The notes beneath the pieces are model-generated. The model ran no database searches and was not told where the DNA came from. It was given only the letters and a program-made list of their open reading frames with translations. Made by a program: the position numbers and the translations under genes. From Craterilacuibacter sinensis (lineage in GTDB: Bacteria > Pseudomonadota > Gammaproteobacteria > Burkholderiales > Chromobacteriaceae): a stretch of 64,000 bases of DNA. This document shows positions 15,204 through 24,124 of the stretch, in pieces (position 1 is the stretch's first letter; every line of letters begins with the position of its first letter). The stretch covers positions 124,001-188,000 of the forward strand of contig NZ_WSSB01000005.1 of the NCBI RefSeq assembly GCF_009831765.1, written 5' to 3'.

Positions 15204-15860
15204 TTAAAGCGTGTCCGGCGTGCCCCAGCTGTCGCGGTAAACCAGCTCGGCCAAGGGGCGGCGGCTATCCCAGCCTGCCGTTTCCAGCATGGGTGCCGGG
15301 TAAAACTCGGGTACCGGGCCTATGCACAGGATGGCCACCGGCTGGCTGTCGACCGGCATCTTGCACAGTGTGCGCAAATAATCCGGTTCGAAGATGGAAA
15401 CCCAACCCAGTCCTATGCCTTCGGCGCGTGCAGCCAGCCACATATTCTGGATGGCGCAGGCGACCGAGGCCAGATCCATTTCCGGCATGGTGCGCCGCCC
15501 CAATACATAAGGTTCGCGCTTTTCTGCCAAAGCCACCACCAGCACTTCGGCGCAGTTTTCTATTCCTTCCAGCTTGAGTTGCCTGATTTGCGCGGCCCGC
15601 TCGGGCAGCGCCTGAGCCGTACGCTCGCATTCCTCGCTCACATGCTGGTGTATGCGCGCGCGTAAGGCCGGGTCTGCCACGCGCAAGAAGCGCCATGGCT
15701 GCATATAGCCGACGCTGGGGGCCAGATGCGCAGCTTCTATCAGTCGGGCCAGCTGGCCGTCTGCCAATGGCTCGGCACTGAAGTGGCGCATATCGCGCCG
15801 CTCGCGCATGGCGCGATAAACGGCCTCGATCTCGGCTATCGAGAAGGCGTGTGGGTTCAT
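15204..15860 (-). CDS. bluB: 5,6-dimethylbenzimidazole synthase BluB
   Basis: A 218-residue flavin-destructase of the nitroreductase fold. BluB breaks down FMNH2 with oxygen to make dimethylbenzimidazole, the lower ligand of vitamin B12. Distinctive blocks are ERRDMRHF near residue 20, HLAPSVGYMQPWRF, and MDLASVACAIQNMWLAARAE followed by GIGLGWVSIF. The ATG at 15860 is preferred to a TTG two codons upstream. No other cobalamin genes are close, so it probably works with a salvage or remote biosynthesis cluster. Confidence 0.92.
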   Translation of the reverse strand: MNPHAFSIAEIEAVYRAMRERRDMRHFSAEPLADGQLARLIEAAHLAPSVGYMQPWRFLRVADPALRARIHQHVSEECERTAQALPERAAQIRQLKLEGIENCAEVLVVALAEKREPYVLGRRTMPEMDLASVACAIQNMWLAARAEGIGLGWVSIFEPDYLRTLCKMPVDSQPVAILCIGPVPEFYPAPMLETAGWDSRRPLAELVYRDSWGTPDTL

Positions 15861-16067
15861 GGACAAGTGTGCCTGTACGGTTGGGGGAGGCGGGCGATTG
15901 TACTGTGGTTTTTAAATCTCTTTCAGCAAAAGGCGGGTTAAATCTTTGTTTTGTTTATTATGTTAAACGGCTAACTGTAATACTATTACTCTTATAAAAA
16001 AGTCGCGTGTCTATATAGCGACAAGAAATTTTAAGCTGTTGTGGCCTTATCCTTCTGAGGAGGTGTA

Positions 16068-17678
16068 ATGAAAATCGCGCACAAGTTGTTGCTGTTGATC
16101 GTACTGGGGCTAGCCGGTTGTATTGTCATGGGGGGCGTTTCCTTGTGGCAGCTGTCCCGGATGAATACCGAGGTGGATGGTGCATACGACAGCACGGTAC
16201 CCAGCATCATGGTGCTGGGAGATATTCGGTCCGGTTATCTGGCGCTGAATGGTCAGGTCAAGCTGCATCTGCTGACTAGGGACGCGACACAAAAAGCGGC
16301 TGTCGAGACCGAGATTGGCGCCTTGCGGCAAAGCCTGAACAAAGGTGTCGCCGATTATGCGCCGCTGTTATGGGATGACAAGGATCGCGAACTCTACGCG
16401 GCAGTCAAGCAGCAACTTGCTTTGGCCGAGCAGACTTTTACCCGCGTTGTCGCATTGTCGCGTCAGAATCAGGATGAGGAGGCCAGCGCTGTCCTGATAC
16501 AGGCGCAAGCCCAGATGCAGCAGGTGCTGAGCGCGCTGGACGCACACATGAAATACAATGTGGACTGGGTTGCGATTGGCAAGAAAAGCGCCAACGAGAT
16601 TGCGGCTAATGCGCAGATGATCATGCTGGCAGTTGCTTTGGCCATGTTGCTCTTGCTGGGTGCGAGTGGTTTGCTGATCTATCGCCAGATCGCCGGCGAT
16701 CTTGGCCGTGCACAGCAGACTGTGGGCACGATACGCCAGACGCTGGACTTTACTACCCGCATTCCGCTGCGTGGTAGCGATGAAATTTCGGCCATGCTGG
16801 GTGAATTCAATGCGCTGATGGCGCAGATGCAGCAGAGCCTGAAAAACCTGCAAGGTGGTGCCAGCGAGGTGGCTCAACTGGCAGGAGAATTGTCCGGCGC
16901 GGCAGGGAATGTGTCGCATGGCTCGCAGGCGCAAAGTGCATCGGCGGCCACTATGGCCGCTGCGCTGGAGCAAATGACCGTCAGCATCAACCATGTTGCC
17001 GACCGCACGCGCGAGGCCGATGGCTTGTGCCGTCAGGCTGGCAGCGAGGCACAGGGTGGCGCGTTGGCGATAGGCCATACCGTCAGCAATATCGAGGCGA
17101 TTTCCACCTCGGTGAGTGATGCATCGGGCGAACTGACCAAGCTGGATACGCAAAGCCGCGAGATCGAGACCATGATCAATGTGATCCGCGAGGTGGCCGA
17201 GCAGACCAATTTGCTGGCACTTAACGCTGCGATCGAGGCGGCACGCGCCGGCGAGAGTGGTCGCGGTTTTGCCGTCGTGGCGGATGAGGTCAGAAAGCTG
17301 GCTGAACGTACGGCCGGCTCGACCCGGGATATTGCCCAGATCGTAACCGGAATACGCAGCGTCTCGGCCGGCGCTGTCGCCAGCATGCAGCAGGCGGTAG
17401 GCAAGGTGGAAGAGGGACAAGGCGGGGTGAGCCAGGCGCAGCACCGCGTTGCCGGCATTGTGAGTGCCTCGGCCAATAGCAGCGAACTGGTTGGCGAGAT
17501 TGCAGCGGCGATAGGCGAGCAAAGCATGGCCGCCAGCAGCATTGCCTTGCAGGTGGAAAGCGTGGCGCATATGGCGGAAGAAAATTCGGCCGCTGCCGCC
17601 CAAACCGCCGCCCAGGCCGAGCAACTGGGTCTGCTGGCGCAGCGTATGCGCGGTGAAGTGGCGCTGTATAGGCTCTGA
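16068..17678 (+). CDS. Methyl-accepting chemotaxis protein (four-helix sensor type)
   Basis: A 536-residue chemoreceptor. It has TM1 (about 7-28), a periplasmic helical sensor of about 150 residues, TM2 (about 185-207), a HAMP domain, and a cytoplasmic signalling hairpin whose tip (about 377-410) contains [20 protein letters not shown]. It feeds CheA/CheW and thus the flagellar motor. The ligand cannot be read from sequence. A strong GAGGAGGTG ribosome site precedes the ATG, and a clear terminator follows. It is a single-gene unit. Confidence 0.93.
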   Translation: MKIAHKLLLLIVLGLAGCIVMGGVSLWQLSRMNTEVDGAYDSTVPSIMVLGDIRSGYLALNGQVKLHLLTRDATQKAAVETEIGALRQSLNKGVADYAPLLWDDKDRELYAAVKQQLALAEQTFTRVVALSRQNQDEEASAVLIQAQAQMQQVLSALDAHMKYNVDWVAIGKKSANEIAANAQMIMLAVALAMLLLLGASGLLIYRQIAGDLGRAQQTVGTIRQTLDFTTRIPLRGSDEISAMLGEFNALMAQMQQSLKNLQGGASEVAQLAGELSGAAGNVSHGSQAQSASAATMAAALEQMTVSINHVADRTREADGLCRQAGSEAQGGALAIGHTVSNIEAISTSVSDASGELTKLDTQSREIETMINVIREVAEQTNLLALNAAIEAARAGESGRGFAVVADEVRKLAERTAGSTRDIAQIVTGIRSVSAGAVASMQQAVGKVEEGQGGVSQAQHRVAGIVSASANSSELVGEIAAAIGEQSMAASSIALQVESVAHMAEENSAAAAQTAAQAEQLGLLAQRMRGEVALYRL

Positions 17679-17700
17679 GTCGCTTACCGTGCTGGATCCG

Positions 17701-17737
17701 TACCCGGTTTCCCCTGATGGGAGCCGGGTATTTTTTT
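17701..17737 (+). terminator. Rho-independent terminator after the MCP gene
   Basis: A seven-base-pair stem (17701-17707 with 17724-17730) is followed by seven T residues. It lies 22 bases after the chemoreceptor stop codon. Confidence 0.85.
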
Positions 17738-18083
17738 GACTATGTTCCGTTTTGGTGTGGTGTGTGTTGTTTGCCTTGCAAGCCGTTCAGGTGTCTGCCA
17801 CCCATCTTCGTTAGGCTCGCGCCGGGGATGCAAGGGGCCGGGCGCATCCGGTCCCTGCCCGTATGCTGCGCAGCGGACAAAATCCTAAACGCTCCTTTCC
17901 CGTGCTCTTCGGGATATGGCGTTTTTACCGGCGCATCGTTATGTGTTTTTAGGTAGTGACATCTTCTTGTTTTGCGGCGGCAGCTACGCTTGTGCGCTAT
18001 CATGCGCGCGTAGCGCGTGTCCGGGGTCCTGCTCTGAAGTCTGGCGGATCTCGCGCACGCCTTTTCCCTACTAAGGAGCAAGC
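17738..18083. other. Gene-poor gap before pepE
   Basis: No convincing gene is present; short frames have unusual composition and no ribosome sites. A second terminator-like structure lies at about 17888-17926: AACGC pairs with GCGTT around an inner CCCG/CGGG stem, followed by TTTT. It could be a backup terminator or the end of an unannotated short RNA. The pepE ribosome site (AAGGAG) is at the right edge. Confidence 0.45.
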
Positions 18084-18809
18084 ATGCGTCTGTTACTGTT
18101 GTCCAATGCCAAGACCGAGGGAATGGCTTACCTCGAATACGCTATTCCGCACTTTCAGTCTTTTTTCGCCGGCAAAATCGAGCGTGCACTGTTTATCCCG
18201 TTTGCCAACGCTGCCGGTGATTACCTCGGTTTTGAGGCCAAGGCGGCGGTGGCTCTGGCTCAGGCCGGCATCAAACTGGAGTCGATCACACGCTTTGCCG
18301 ATCCGGTACAAGCGGTACGCGAGGCGCAGGCGGTGATTGTTGGTGGCGGCAGCACCTGGAAACTGTTGCGCGATGTGCGCGCTTTGGGCCTGCTGGATGC
18401 GATACGCGAACGCGTTGCCGACGGCATGCCTTATGCCGGCTGGAGCGCTGGCGCCAATCTGGCCTGCCCGACCATTATGACCACCAACGATATGCCGATC
18501 TGCGATCCCAAGGGTTTTGATGCGCTGGATTTCATTCCCTTCCAGATCAATCCGCACTATCTGCATGGCAATCCGCCAGGCTTCAAGGGCGAGACGCGTG
18601 AAGAGCGTATCGGCGAATTCGGCAAGCTTAACCCTGACACCTGGGTGGCAGGCATACGCGAAGGCACCGGTTTTGTGATCGAGGATGGCGCTATCCGCAT
18701 GGTGGGCGAGCTTGATTGCCGTGTATTCAAGGCCGGTACCGAGCCGTGCGAAGTGCCGGCTCGCGGCGACTTCTCCTTCCTGATGAGCAGCCAGCGCCCT
18801 TGCGCCTGA
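18084..18809 (+). CDS. pepE: Dipeptidase E (peptidase S51)
   Basis: A 241-residue serine peptidase that cleaves dipeptides with N-terminal aspartate in the cytoplasm. The nucleophile elbow GWSAGAN (about residues 118-124) and the preceding IVGGGSTWKLL glycine motif are typical of S51, and NPHYLHG holds a conserved histidine. The length fits PepE. AAGGAGCAAGC before the ATG is a good ribosome site. It seems to be a single gene, followed by a 100-base gap. Confidence 0.93.
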   Translation: MRLLLLSNAKTEGMAYLEYAIPHFQSFFAGKIERALFIPFANAAGDYLGFEAKAAVALAQAGIKLESITRFADPVQAVREAQAVIVGGGSTWKLLRDVRALGLLDAIRERVADGMPYAGWSAGANLACPTIMTTNDMPICDPKGFDALDFIPFQINPHYLHGNPPGFKGETREERIGEFGKLNPDTWVAGIREGTGFVIEDGAIRMVGELDCRVFKAGTEPCEVPARGDFSFLMSSQRPCA

Positions 18810-18911
18810 GTTTCGCTTGACGCATGCGCCACGATGCCGGGCATGGTGGCGCATGCCATGTCCTGTCGCAGCAAGTACACTGGATGCTGATCTATACAGG
18901 GCTGGTGCTTT

Positions 18912-19586
18912 ATGGTTAAACAGTGTGCTTCCCGCGGCGGCAGCTTGATACGCCAGTTTTTGCAGACCCGCCCGCGTTTGACGCTGGCTTTGCTGGTCGG
19001 GGTGTTGTCTTACTGGTTTTTGCCGGACAGCATGAGGGTGCTGACGCGTGTGCTGTTGGGCTGGAACGTGACGGCATGGGCCTATCTGCTGGCTCTGTGG
19101 AGCATGATGTTGCGTGCCCGGGTGCAGCATATCCGGCAGGAGGCGCAGCTTCAGGACGAGAGCGCTGCCAAGGTGCTGGCGCTGGTGTGCGTGGCGACGC
19201 TGATGAGTCTGGCTGCCATTGTGGTGGAAATGGTGCTGGTGCATGCCCATGCGGGCGTCTGGCATCTGGCGCTGACCGGCGTGACGCTTCTGGGCGCCTG
19301 GCTATTGCTGCCGACCTGTTTTGCCGTGCATTACGCCCATCTGTTTTACCTGTCCGGCGCACAGCTGCCTTTGCTTGGTTTTCCCGATGCTCCCCCCGAG
19401 CCCGATTACTGGGACTTCCTTTATTTTTCCTTCACGATTGCCGCGACCAACCAGACCGCCGATGTGGCGGTTGCCAGTTCGCGCGTGCGCCGCCTGGTGC
19501 TGCTGCAAAGCATGCTGTCTTTCGTGTTCAACCTGTTTATTCTGGGTTTGTCCATCAATCTTGGTGCCGGCTTAATCGGCGGCTAA
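18912..19586 (+). CDS. DUF1345 membrane protein
   Basis: A 224-residue inner-membrane protein with about five membrane segments. The DUF1345 signature is clear in the C-terminal half: YWDFLYFSFTIAATNQTADV followed by an RRLVLLQSMLSFVFN segment. The central FLYFSFTI...QTSDV-like stretch resembles the pore region of ion channels, but no transport function is established. The gene precedes a flavoprotein gene by 77 bases on the same strand and could be cotranscribed with it. Confidence 0.85.
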   Translation: MVKQCASRGGSLIRQFLQTRPRLTLALLVGVLSYWFLPDSMRVLTRVLLGWNVTAWAYLLALWSMMLRARVQHIRQEAQLQDESAAKVLALVCVATLMSLAAIVVEMVLVHAHAGVWHLALTGVTLLGAWLLLPTCFAVHYAHLFYLSGAQLPLLGFPDAPPEPDYWDFLYFSFTIAATNQTADVAVASSRVRRLVLLQSMLSFVFNLFILGLSINLGAGLIGG

Positions 19587-19662
19587 GCGTCAGCAGCGGG
19601 GTCTGCCAGCTGCTAGTCTGCAGCGAGGCAGCACGGTGCTGCCCTTGGTCTGGAGATTAAAG

Positions 19663-21048
19663 ATGGCACGTCTTCCTCCGCTGGAGTTTGTCGTGTTGGG
19701 CGGTGGTCTGGCCGGCCGGCGGCTGGCGCGGGATCTGGCGCGGCACGGCCATCGGGGCGCCCTGGTCGAATACCATGCGTTTGGCGGCGCATCGCTTAAT
19801 GTGGCTTGTCTGCCCGACGCGGTCATGGTGCGCGCGGCGCGCATCGCCCACCAGATGCGTCAGGGAGCTGCTTGCGGGGTGGGGCGCGGCGCATGTGAGG
19901 TGGATCTGGCACGCCTGTTTGCCTGTATTGGGGAGACGGTGGCTGCCGCCCGCGCCCATGATCTGGCCTTGTGGCCGGCAGAAAAGGTAGAACTGGTGCT
20001 GGGCCACGGTCATCTGATTGCAGCGGATACGGTAGAAGTCGCCCTGCAGGACGGTACTTTGCGCCGTTTGCGCGCAGAGCGCATTTTCGTGTCCACCGGC
20101 TCGACCGTCAAAGTGCCGCCGGTGGCTGGTTTGGCTGATGCCTGTGCCATGACACAGCGCGAGCTGATGTGCATGACGCGCCTGCCGGCGCATTTGCTGA
20201 TTCTGGGCTCCAGTTTTGGCGCGCTGGCCTATGCGCAGATTTTTGCCCGTCTGGGCTGCGATGTCACCCTGATAGATGAAGCGCCACGGCTCGCCCGCTT
20301 TGAAGATGCGGTGTTTTCCGATGCCATCGGCCAGCTATTACGCCGTGATGGTGTGCGCCTGTTGACCTCGACCATTATCGAGCGGGTACGCGGCATCAGT
20401 GGTGCCGGCGTCTCTGTGGAAGCAAGGCAGGGCCGGCAGTTGCTGGAGCTGGACGGCAGCGATATTTTGCTGGCCGGTGCGCGCCTGCCGCTGACGGCCA
20501 ACCTGGGGCTGGAAGCGCTGGGCGTTGTGCTCGCTGCCGATGGCCGCATTGTGGTGGATCAGAGCCTGCAAAGTACGGTGCCCGGCATCTATGCGCTGGG
20601 AGAAGTGGCGGCGCATCCTGTACCCGGCCATGCGGTGAGTGATGATGCCCGTGTTGCCTTGTCGCTGTTTCATCCCCCTTTGCAGGGGATGCAGGGACGG
20701 GTGTTGCCACGACTGGCCTTTATCGATCCGGAGTATGCGCGTATCGGCCTGAGTGTGGCCGAGGCAGAGCAGGCCGGGCTGGAAGTGCGCGTGCTGAGTC
20801 TGGCCATGGATGCGGTGACGCGGGCCTGGGCCGAAGGCGAAACCAGTGGCCTGATGCAGGCGGTGATTGCTGCGGATAGCGATACGCTGCTGGGCTTTGC
20901 CATGCTGGGTGTTGGTGCGGGCGAGGTGGTGTCGGTGGTGCAAATGGCGATGCAGGCCGGTTTGCCTTATAGCGCGCTGGCCAATACGCCGCTGGCGCAC
21001 CCAAGCGCATCCGAGGCGCTTAACATCCTGTTTGCCCAGGCAGGCTAA
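19663..21048 (+). CDS. Dihydrolipoamide-dehydrogenase-like flavoprotein lacking a redox Cys
   Basis: A 461-residue class I pyridine nucleotide-disulfide oxidoreductase fold: FAD-binding VLGGGLAGRRLARDL at the start, NAD-binding ILGSSFGALAYAQIF in the middle, a second FAD motif ending YALGEVA, and the C-terminal dimerisation domain with HPSASEAL. In normal members the active site reads GGTCxNxGCxPSK; here it reads GGASLNVACLPD, so the first cysteine is Ser and only the second remains. The usual dithiol chemistry should therefore be lost, while FAD and NAD binding look intact. GGAGATTAAAG precedes the chosen ATG (codon 10 of the longest frame). Its substrate is unknown. Confidence 0.85.
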   Translation: MARLPPLEFVVLGGGLAGRRLARDLARHGHRGALVEYHAFGGASLNVACLPDAVMVRAARIAHQMRQGAACGVGRGACEVDLARLFACIGETVAAARAHDLALWPAEKVELVLGHGHLIAADTVEVALQDGTLRRLRAERIFVSTGSTVKVPPVAGLADACAMTQRELMCMTRLPAHLLILGSSFGALAYAQIFARLGCDVTLIDEAPRLARFEDAVFSDAIGQLLRRDGVRLLTSTIIERVRGISGAGVSVEARQGRQLLELDGSDILLAGARLPLTANLGLEALGVVLAADGRIVVDQSLQSTVPGIYALGEVAAHPVPGHAVSDDARVALSLFHPPLQGMQGRVLPRLAFIDPEYARIGLSVAEAEQAGLEVRVLSLAMDAVTRAWAEGETSGLMQAVIAADSDTLLGFAMLGVGAGEVVSVVQMAMQAGLPYSALANTPLAHPSASEALNILFAQAG

Positions 21049-21186
21049 GAGCCTGTTTGCGATCTGCTGCGCGCAGGCGTACGGCGTTAAAAACGGCTTC
21101 GAAATGCTCATGTACCGTATGTACATTCTGCTTTCTGAGCCGTTTTCGCCTTGTCTCGCGCTGGCTCGCGAGATCGTGAATACGCT
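21048..21186. repeat. Dispersed hairpin repeat, copy 1
   Basis: About 139 bases that are closely matched, in inverted orientation, by 26285-26428. The best-kept core is 21080-21185. It contains AAAAACGGCT paired with AGCCGTTTT and an inner ATGTAC/GTACAT palindrome, so it can fold as a long imperfect hairpin. The ends (AGCCTGTTTGCGATC and GATCGTGAATACGCT) are themselves rough inverted repeats, as in a MITE. No coding potential is seen. Confidence 0.8.
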
Positions 21187-21193
21187 AGCCTGC

Positions 21194-21994
21194 TTATACC
21201 CGAAGTGCCGCCATCAGACCCATGACCAGTACAAAACAGGTCACGCCCACCAGAATCAGATTGAGCATGCGCTCGCGCTCCAGTTTGACGGTGGCGTGCT
21301 CTTTTTTAGAGTTGGCGCGGGACAGATGCTGTTCCAGTTCGCTGCAGTGTCTGGCCTGGCTGGCCAATGTATCCAGCAGGCGCTCGCAGTCCAGACGGCG
21401 AACAGTCTCGCTATCCCATACGCCCAATAATTGGCTGGCTTTGGCCTTGAAATAGCGGCCGCTGCGCTGCTCCACATCAAACCATTCAAAGTCAAAACCT
21501 TGGGTCGCGTAATAGCCGTTGCGCCGCAAACGGGCTTCTTCATTGGCGGCATCTTCTGTGCGCAGCAAACCGCCCCTGATGCTGTAGTCCGGGTAGCGGG
21601 TCTTGGCCCAGATAATGGTCTGGGCAAACAAATAGGCTGGCAGGCCTTTGCCGGCCAGGGTTTCCAGCACCTGCACGCCGTATTCCGGTCCGAAACTGAT
21701 GCTGCTGCTGGCGTGATCCACCCAGACTTCGGCGCTGTGGTAGCCGTTGTGCCACTGGGCGGCTTCCCCTTCCAGCAACGTCCATTCGCTGCCGTGGGCA
21801 CTGGCATGGGCGCGTATCTGCACCTTGAAATAATCGGCTTGCTCCGTGCGAGCCTGCAGCTTGCGTTCGACTGCATAAATCGGGTCGCCGCTGCCGGCCA
21901 GAATCAGGATGGATTCGGACTGGACTTCAGCCTGGCCGGCAAGCGCGCTGGCGCGCGTTGGCGCGGGGGTCGGGGTGCTGGCTGTGCTGTTCAT
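21194..21994 (-). CDS. Tail-anchored protein with GNAT-like core (hypothetical)
   Basis: A 266-residue protein with no signal peptide and one C-terminal membrane segment (about 245-263, NLILVGVTCFVLVMGLMAAL), so it is probably tail-anchored with the bulk in the cytoplasm. The middle part has an order of elements like a GNAT acetyltransferase: GKGLPAYLFAQTIIWAKT resembles the acetyl-CoA loop and helix, and ARLRRNGYYATQGFDFEW the final strand. A coiled region precedes the anchor. No substrate can be named and the GNAT link is inference from pattern. A 20-bp palindrome lies upstream (22033-22052), and a dispersed repeat lies directly after the stop. Confidence 0.65.
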   Translation of the reverse strand: MNSTASTPTPAPTRASALAGQAEVQSESILILAGSGDPIYAVERKLQARTEQADYFKVQIRAHASAHGSEWTLLEGEAAQWHNGYHSAEVWVDHASSSISFGPEYGVQVLETLAGKGLPAYLFAQTIIWAKTRYPDYSIRGGLLRTEDAANEEARLRRNGYYATQGFDFEWFDVEQRSGRYFKAKASQLLGVWDSETVRRLDCERLLDTLASQARHCSELEQHLSRANSKKEHATVKLERERMLNLILVGVTCFVLVMGLMAALRV

Positions 21995-22357
21995 CGCAGG
22001 GTCGGGTTTAAAAGTCGAGGTCCGTATTTTAAATTATCCCCACGGGGATAATCGATTAATTTAATGATTTATTTTGTCTAATGTAGCTAACAAGCCTAGG
22101 TGCGGACGGTGCTGTATTTATCATCTACGATGAGGGAATACTAGCAACAATAAGCATAAATATAATGGCTGAATTATCGTAAAAAACAGTCCATGTTGCA
22201 CTATGGGGTGCGCTTGCGTGGCTATTGGGCGGGTGTGCCAGCCCCGTGCCGCCGGCTCCGCCTGTGCTTGAGTCTGGCACGCGGCCCGTTCGGCGGGAAG
22301 CCGGCGCGTGCAGGGGCGCCGGGTTAGTCCCTTGGCGGCCAATTAATGGGTGGTGTG
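21995..22357. other. 363-bp divergent gap before the PagL-like gene
   Basis: The left part is AT-rich and holds the palindrome at 22033-22052. The right part (about 22190-22345) is GC-rich and reads, in one frame, as LAWLLGGCASPVPPAPP, a lipobox-like string, but that frame has no usable start codon before it and runs on into the PagL gene out of frame. It may be a decayed lipoprotein gene or chance. No strong promoter was recognised. Confidence 0.4.
22033..22052. promoter_or_regulatory. 20-bp palindrome upstream of the tail-anchored gene
   Basis: ATTATCCCC and GGGGATAAT form a perfect nine-base inverted repeat around AC. It lies 39 bases upstream of the start of the minus-strand gene, where an operator would sit. 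The binding protein is unknown. Confidence 0.5.
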
Positions 22358-22885
22358 ATGAAAAAATCGACTGCGTTTGTTCTTGTCCTGCTGTTGCCTA
22401 TGGGGGTGCAAGCCCGCACTGTAGACGCGGTGGGGTTCTCTGGCGGTGGTGGCGCTTATGGCCATAGCCGGCATACGGCTTCACTCTCTGTGCTGGCGCA
22501 AACCGCGCCATGGTGGCAGAGTCGTTTGCAAGGCGGCAGTGATTTGATGTTGCTGGGCGAGGGGCGACTTAGCTGGAATGCACGGGGGAGCGATACCTTA
22601 TGGAGCTTCAGTGCCTCGCCTTTGTTGCGCTGGCAATTCCCACAAGCTATCGGGGTGCTGAGCCCTTATGTGCAAGCTGGTATCGGTGCCGCCTGGTTTA
22701 ACGGCACGCACCTGCAAGACACGGACTTGGGCTCGCGCGGACAGTTTGTCGACCAGCTGGGTGTCGGGCTTGCCGGTAAGCGTTGGGATCTTGCCTTGCG
22801 CGCCCTGCATTACTCCAACGCCGATCTTAAAAAGCCGAATAATGGTCTGGACCTGCTTGAGCTGAGCGTGCTCTACCGCTATTAA
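22358..22885 (+). CDS. PagL-like lipid A 3-O-deacylase
   Basis: A 175-residue outer-membrane beta-barrel protein with a signal peptide (cut probably after VQA, residue 19). The C-terminal active-site block LHYSNADLKKPNNG matches the PagL HYSN motif; PagL removes the 3-O-acyl chain from lipid A in the outer membrane. His and Ser of the catalytic triad are present, but the position of the catalytic Glu (14 residues after the His in the Pseudomonas enzyme) holds Asp; a Glu follows three residues later. I use the ATG at 22358 (MKKSTAF) as the start of a normal signal peptide. The next gene is behind a TPP riboswitch, so they are separate units. Confidence 0.8.
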   Translation: MKKSTAFVLVLLLPMGVQARTVDAVGFSGGGGAYGHSRHTASLSVLAQTAPWWQSRLQGGSDLMLLGEGRLSWNARGSDTLWSFSASPLLRWQFPQAIGVLSPYVQAGIGAAWFNGTHLQDTDLGSRGQFVDQLGVGLAGKRWDLALRALHYSNADLKKPNNGLDLLELSVLYRY

Positions 22886-22963
22886 GCATGGTTAGCCGTC
22901 GCCCATGCCATGTCGTTTGGGTAGGTGGCTTTGTCAGCGGCCGGCTTTACCGTTATCATGCGT

Positions 22964-23042
22964 GCGCTAATCACCGGGGGTGCCCAGTCGGGCTGAGAGA
23001 GTCCCCATTACCTGATCTGGGTCATGCCAGCGTAGGAAGCGT
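22964..23042 (+). ncRNA. TPP (thi-box) riboswitch
   Basis: Conserved thi-box parts appear in order: GGGGGTGCCC, GGCTGAGAGAG, ACCTGATCTGGGTCATGCCA and GCGTAGGAAGC. This aptamer binds thiamine pyrophosphate. It lies about 65 bases upstream of thiB, so high TPP should shut off the thiamine importer operon; whether through transcription or translation is not clear, as no strong terminator was seen after it. Confidence 0.95.
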
Positions 23043-23108
23043 GATGCGGCACGTTCTCGCGCGCCGTTTCCCCGTCTTCGCTTTATGACCTTGTAAAGCG
23101 GAGAAACC

Positions 23109-24122
23109 ATGAAGCCTGTTCGCATCCTGACCACTGTTTTGCTGGCCTTTGCCGCCTGTGCCGCGCACGCGGCCGAGTTGCGCGTATTGACCCATTCCTC
23201 CTTTTCCCTGCCCAAGGCGCGTCTGGCTGCATTCGAGCAGCAAAGCGGCGTCAAACTGTCGCTGATCAAGGGCGGCGACGCCGGCGAGATGCTCAATAAA
23301 CTGATCCTGACCCGTGCCAACCCGATTGCCGATGTGGTCTATGGCGTAGACAACACCTTGCTAGCCAAGGCGTCCGCCGCCGGCGTGATCGCGCCGTATT
23401 CCGGTGCTGCACTCAAGCACAAGGCGCGCTATGCGCTGGGCGAGGGGGTGGTCAGTACCGATTACGGCTATGTCACGCTGAATTACGACAAGGCCTGGTT
23501 TGCCAAAAACAAGCTGGCCTTGCCGGCCTCGCTGCAGGACTTGACCAAGCCTGAGTACGCCAAGCTACTGGTGGTGCAAAATCCGTCTACTTCCAGTCCG
23601 GGTTACGCCTTTATGCTGGCAACTATCGCAGGTATGGGGGAAGCGCAGGCATTTGACTGGTGGGCGAAGTTGCGCGGCAATGGCGTAAAAGTGGCCAAGG
23701 GCTGGAGTGAAGCTTACTACACCGATTTTTCGCGCAATGGCGGCGAGCGCCCGCTGGTGGTGAGTTACGCCACCAGTCCGGCGGCCGAGGTGTTCTATAG
23801 CAAGGACAAGATCAGCACGGCACCGACCGGCAACCTGTTCCTCAAGGGCGGGGTGTTCCGTCAGGTTGAAGGCGTGGCGCTGGTCAAAGGCGGCAAGGAA
23901 GGCGAGGCCGCTGCCAAGTTTGTCGAATTCATGCGCTCGCCCGAGGTGCAGGCCGAGTTGCAGACCACGATGTGGATGTATCCGGTAGTCGAGGGGAGTA
24001 CCACCGCGCCGGTGTTTGCCCATGCTGCCGAGCCTGGCTTTGCCGCCGAGATGGCACCTGCCACCATCGCAGCCAAAGGCGGGGCATGGCTTAAGCGCTG
24101 GAACAAGGTGGTGCTGCGTTAA
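23109..24122 (+). CDS. thiB: Thiamine ABC transporter substrate-binding protein
   Basis: A 337-residue periplasmic protein with a signal peptide (cut after AAHA, about residue 20). The mature part starts AELRVLTHSSFSLPK and belongs to the class II binding-protein fold; blocks such as NPIADVVYGVDNTLL and STDYGYVTLNYDKAWF are typical of ThiB. It binds thiamine and its phosphates and hands them to ThiP. It is the first gene of thiBPQ, behind the TPP riboswitch. A GGAG site precedes the ATG. Confidence 0.95.
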   Translation: MKPVRILTTVLLAFAACAAHAAELRVLTHSSFSLPKARLAAFEQQSGVKLSLIKGGDAGEMLNKLILTRANPIADVVYGVDNTLLAKASAAGVIAPYSGAALKHKARYALGEGVVSTDYGYVTLNYDKAWFAKNKLALPASLQDLTKPEYAKLLVVQNPSTSSPGYAFMLATIAGMGEAQAFDWWAKLRGNGVKVAKGWSEAYYTDFSRNGGERPLVVSYATSPAAEVFYSKDKISTAPTGNLFLKGGVFRQVEGVALVKGGKEGEAAAKFVEFMRSPEVQAELQTTMWMYPVVEGSTTAPVFAHAAEPGFAAEMAPATIAAKGGAWLKRWNKVVLR

Positions 24123-24124
24123 GC

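Noticed and set aside
16368-17624. A 418-codon minus-strand frame across the first chemoreceptor
   Set aside because: Antisense to a clear MCP, without family features or a ribosome site.
18093-19265. A 390-codon minus-strand frame across pepE and the DUF1345 gene
   Set aside because: Covers two genes with recognised motifs on the other strand; composition is His/Gln-rich as in other shadows.
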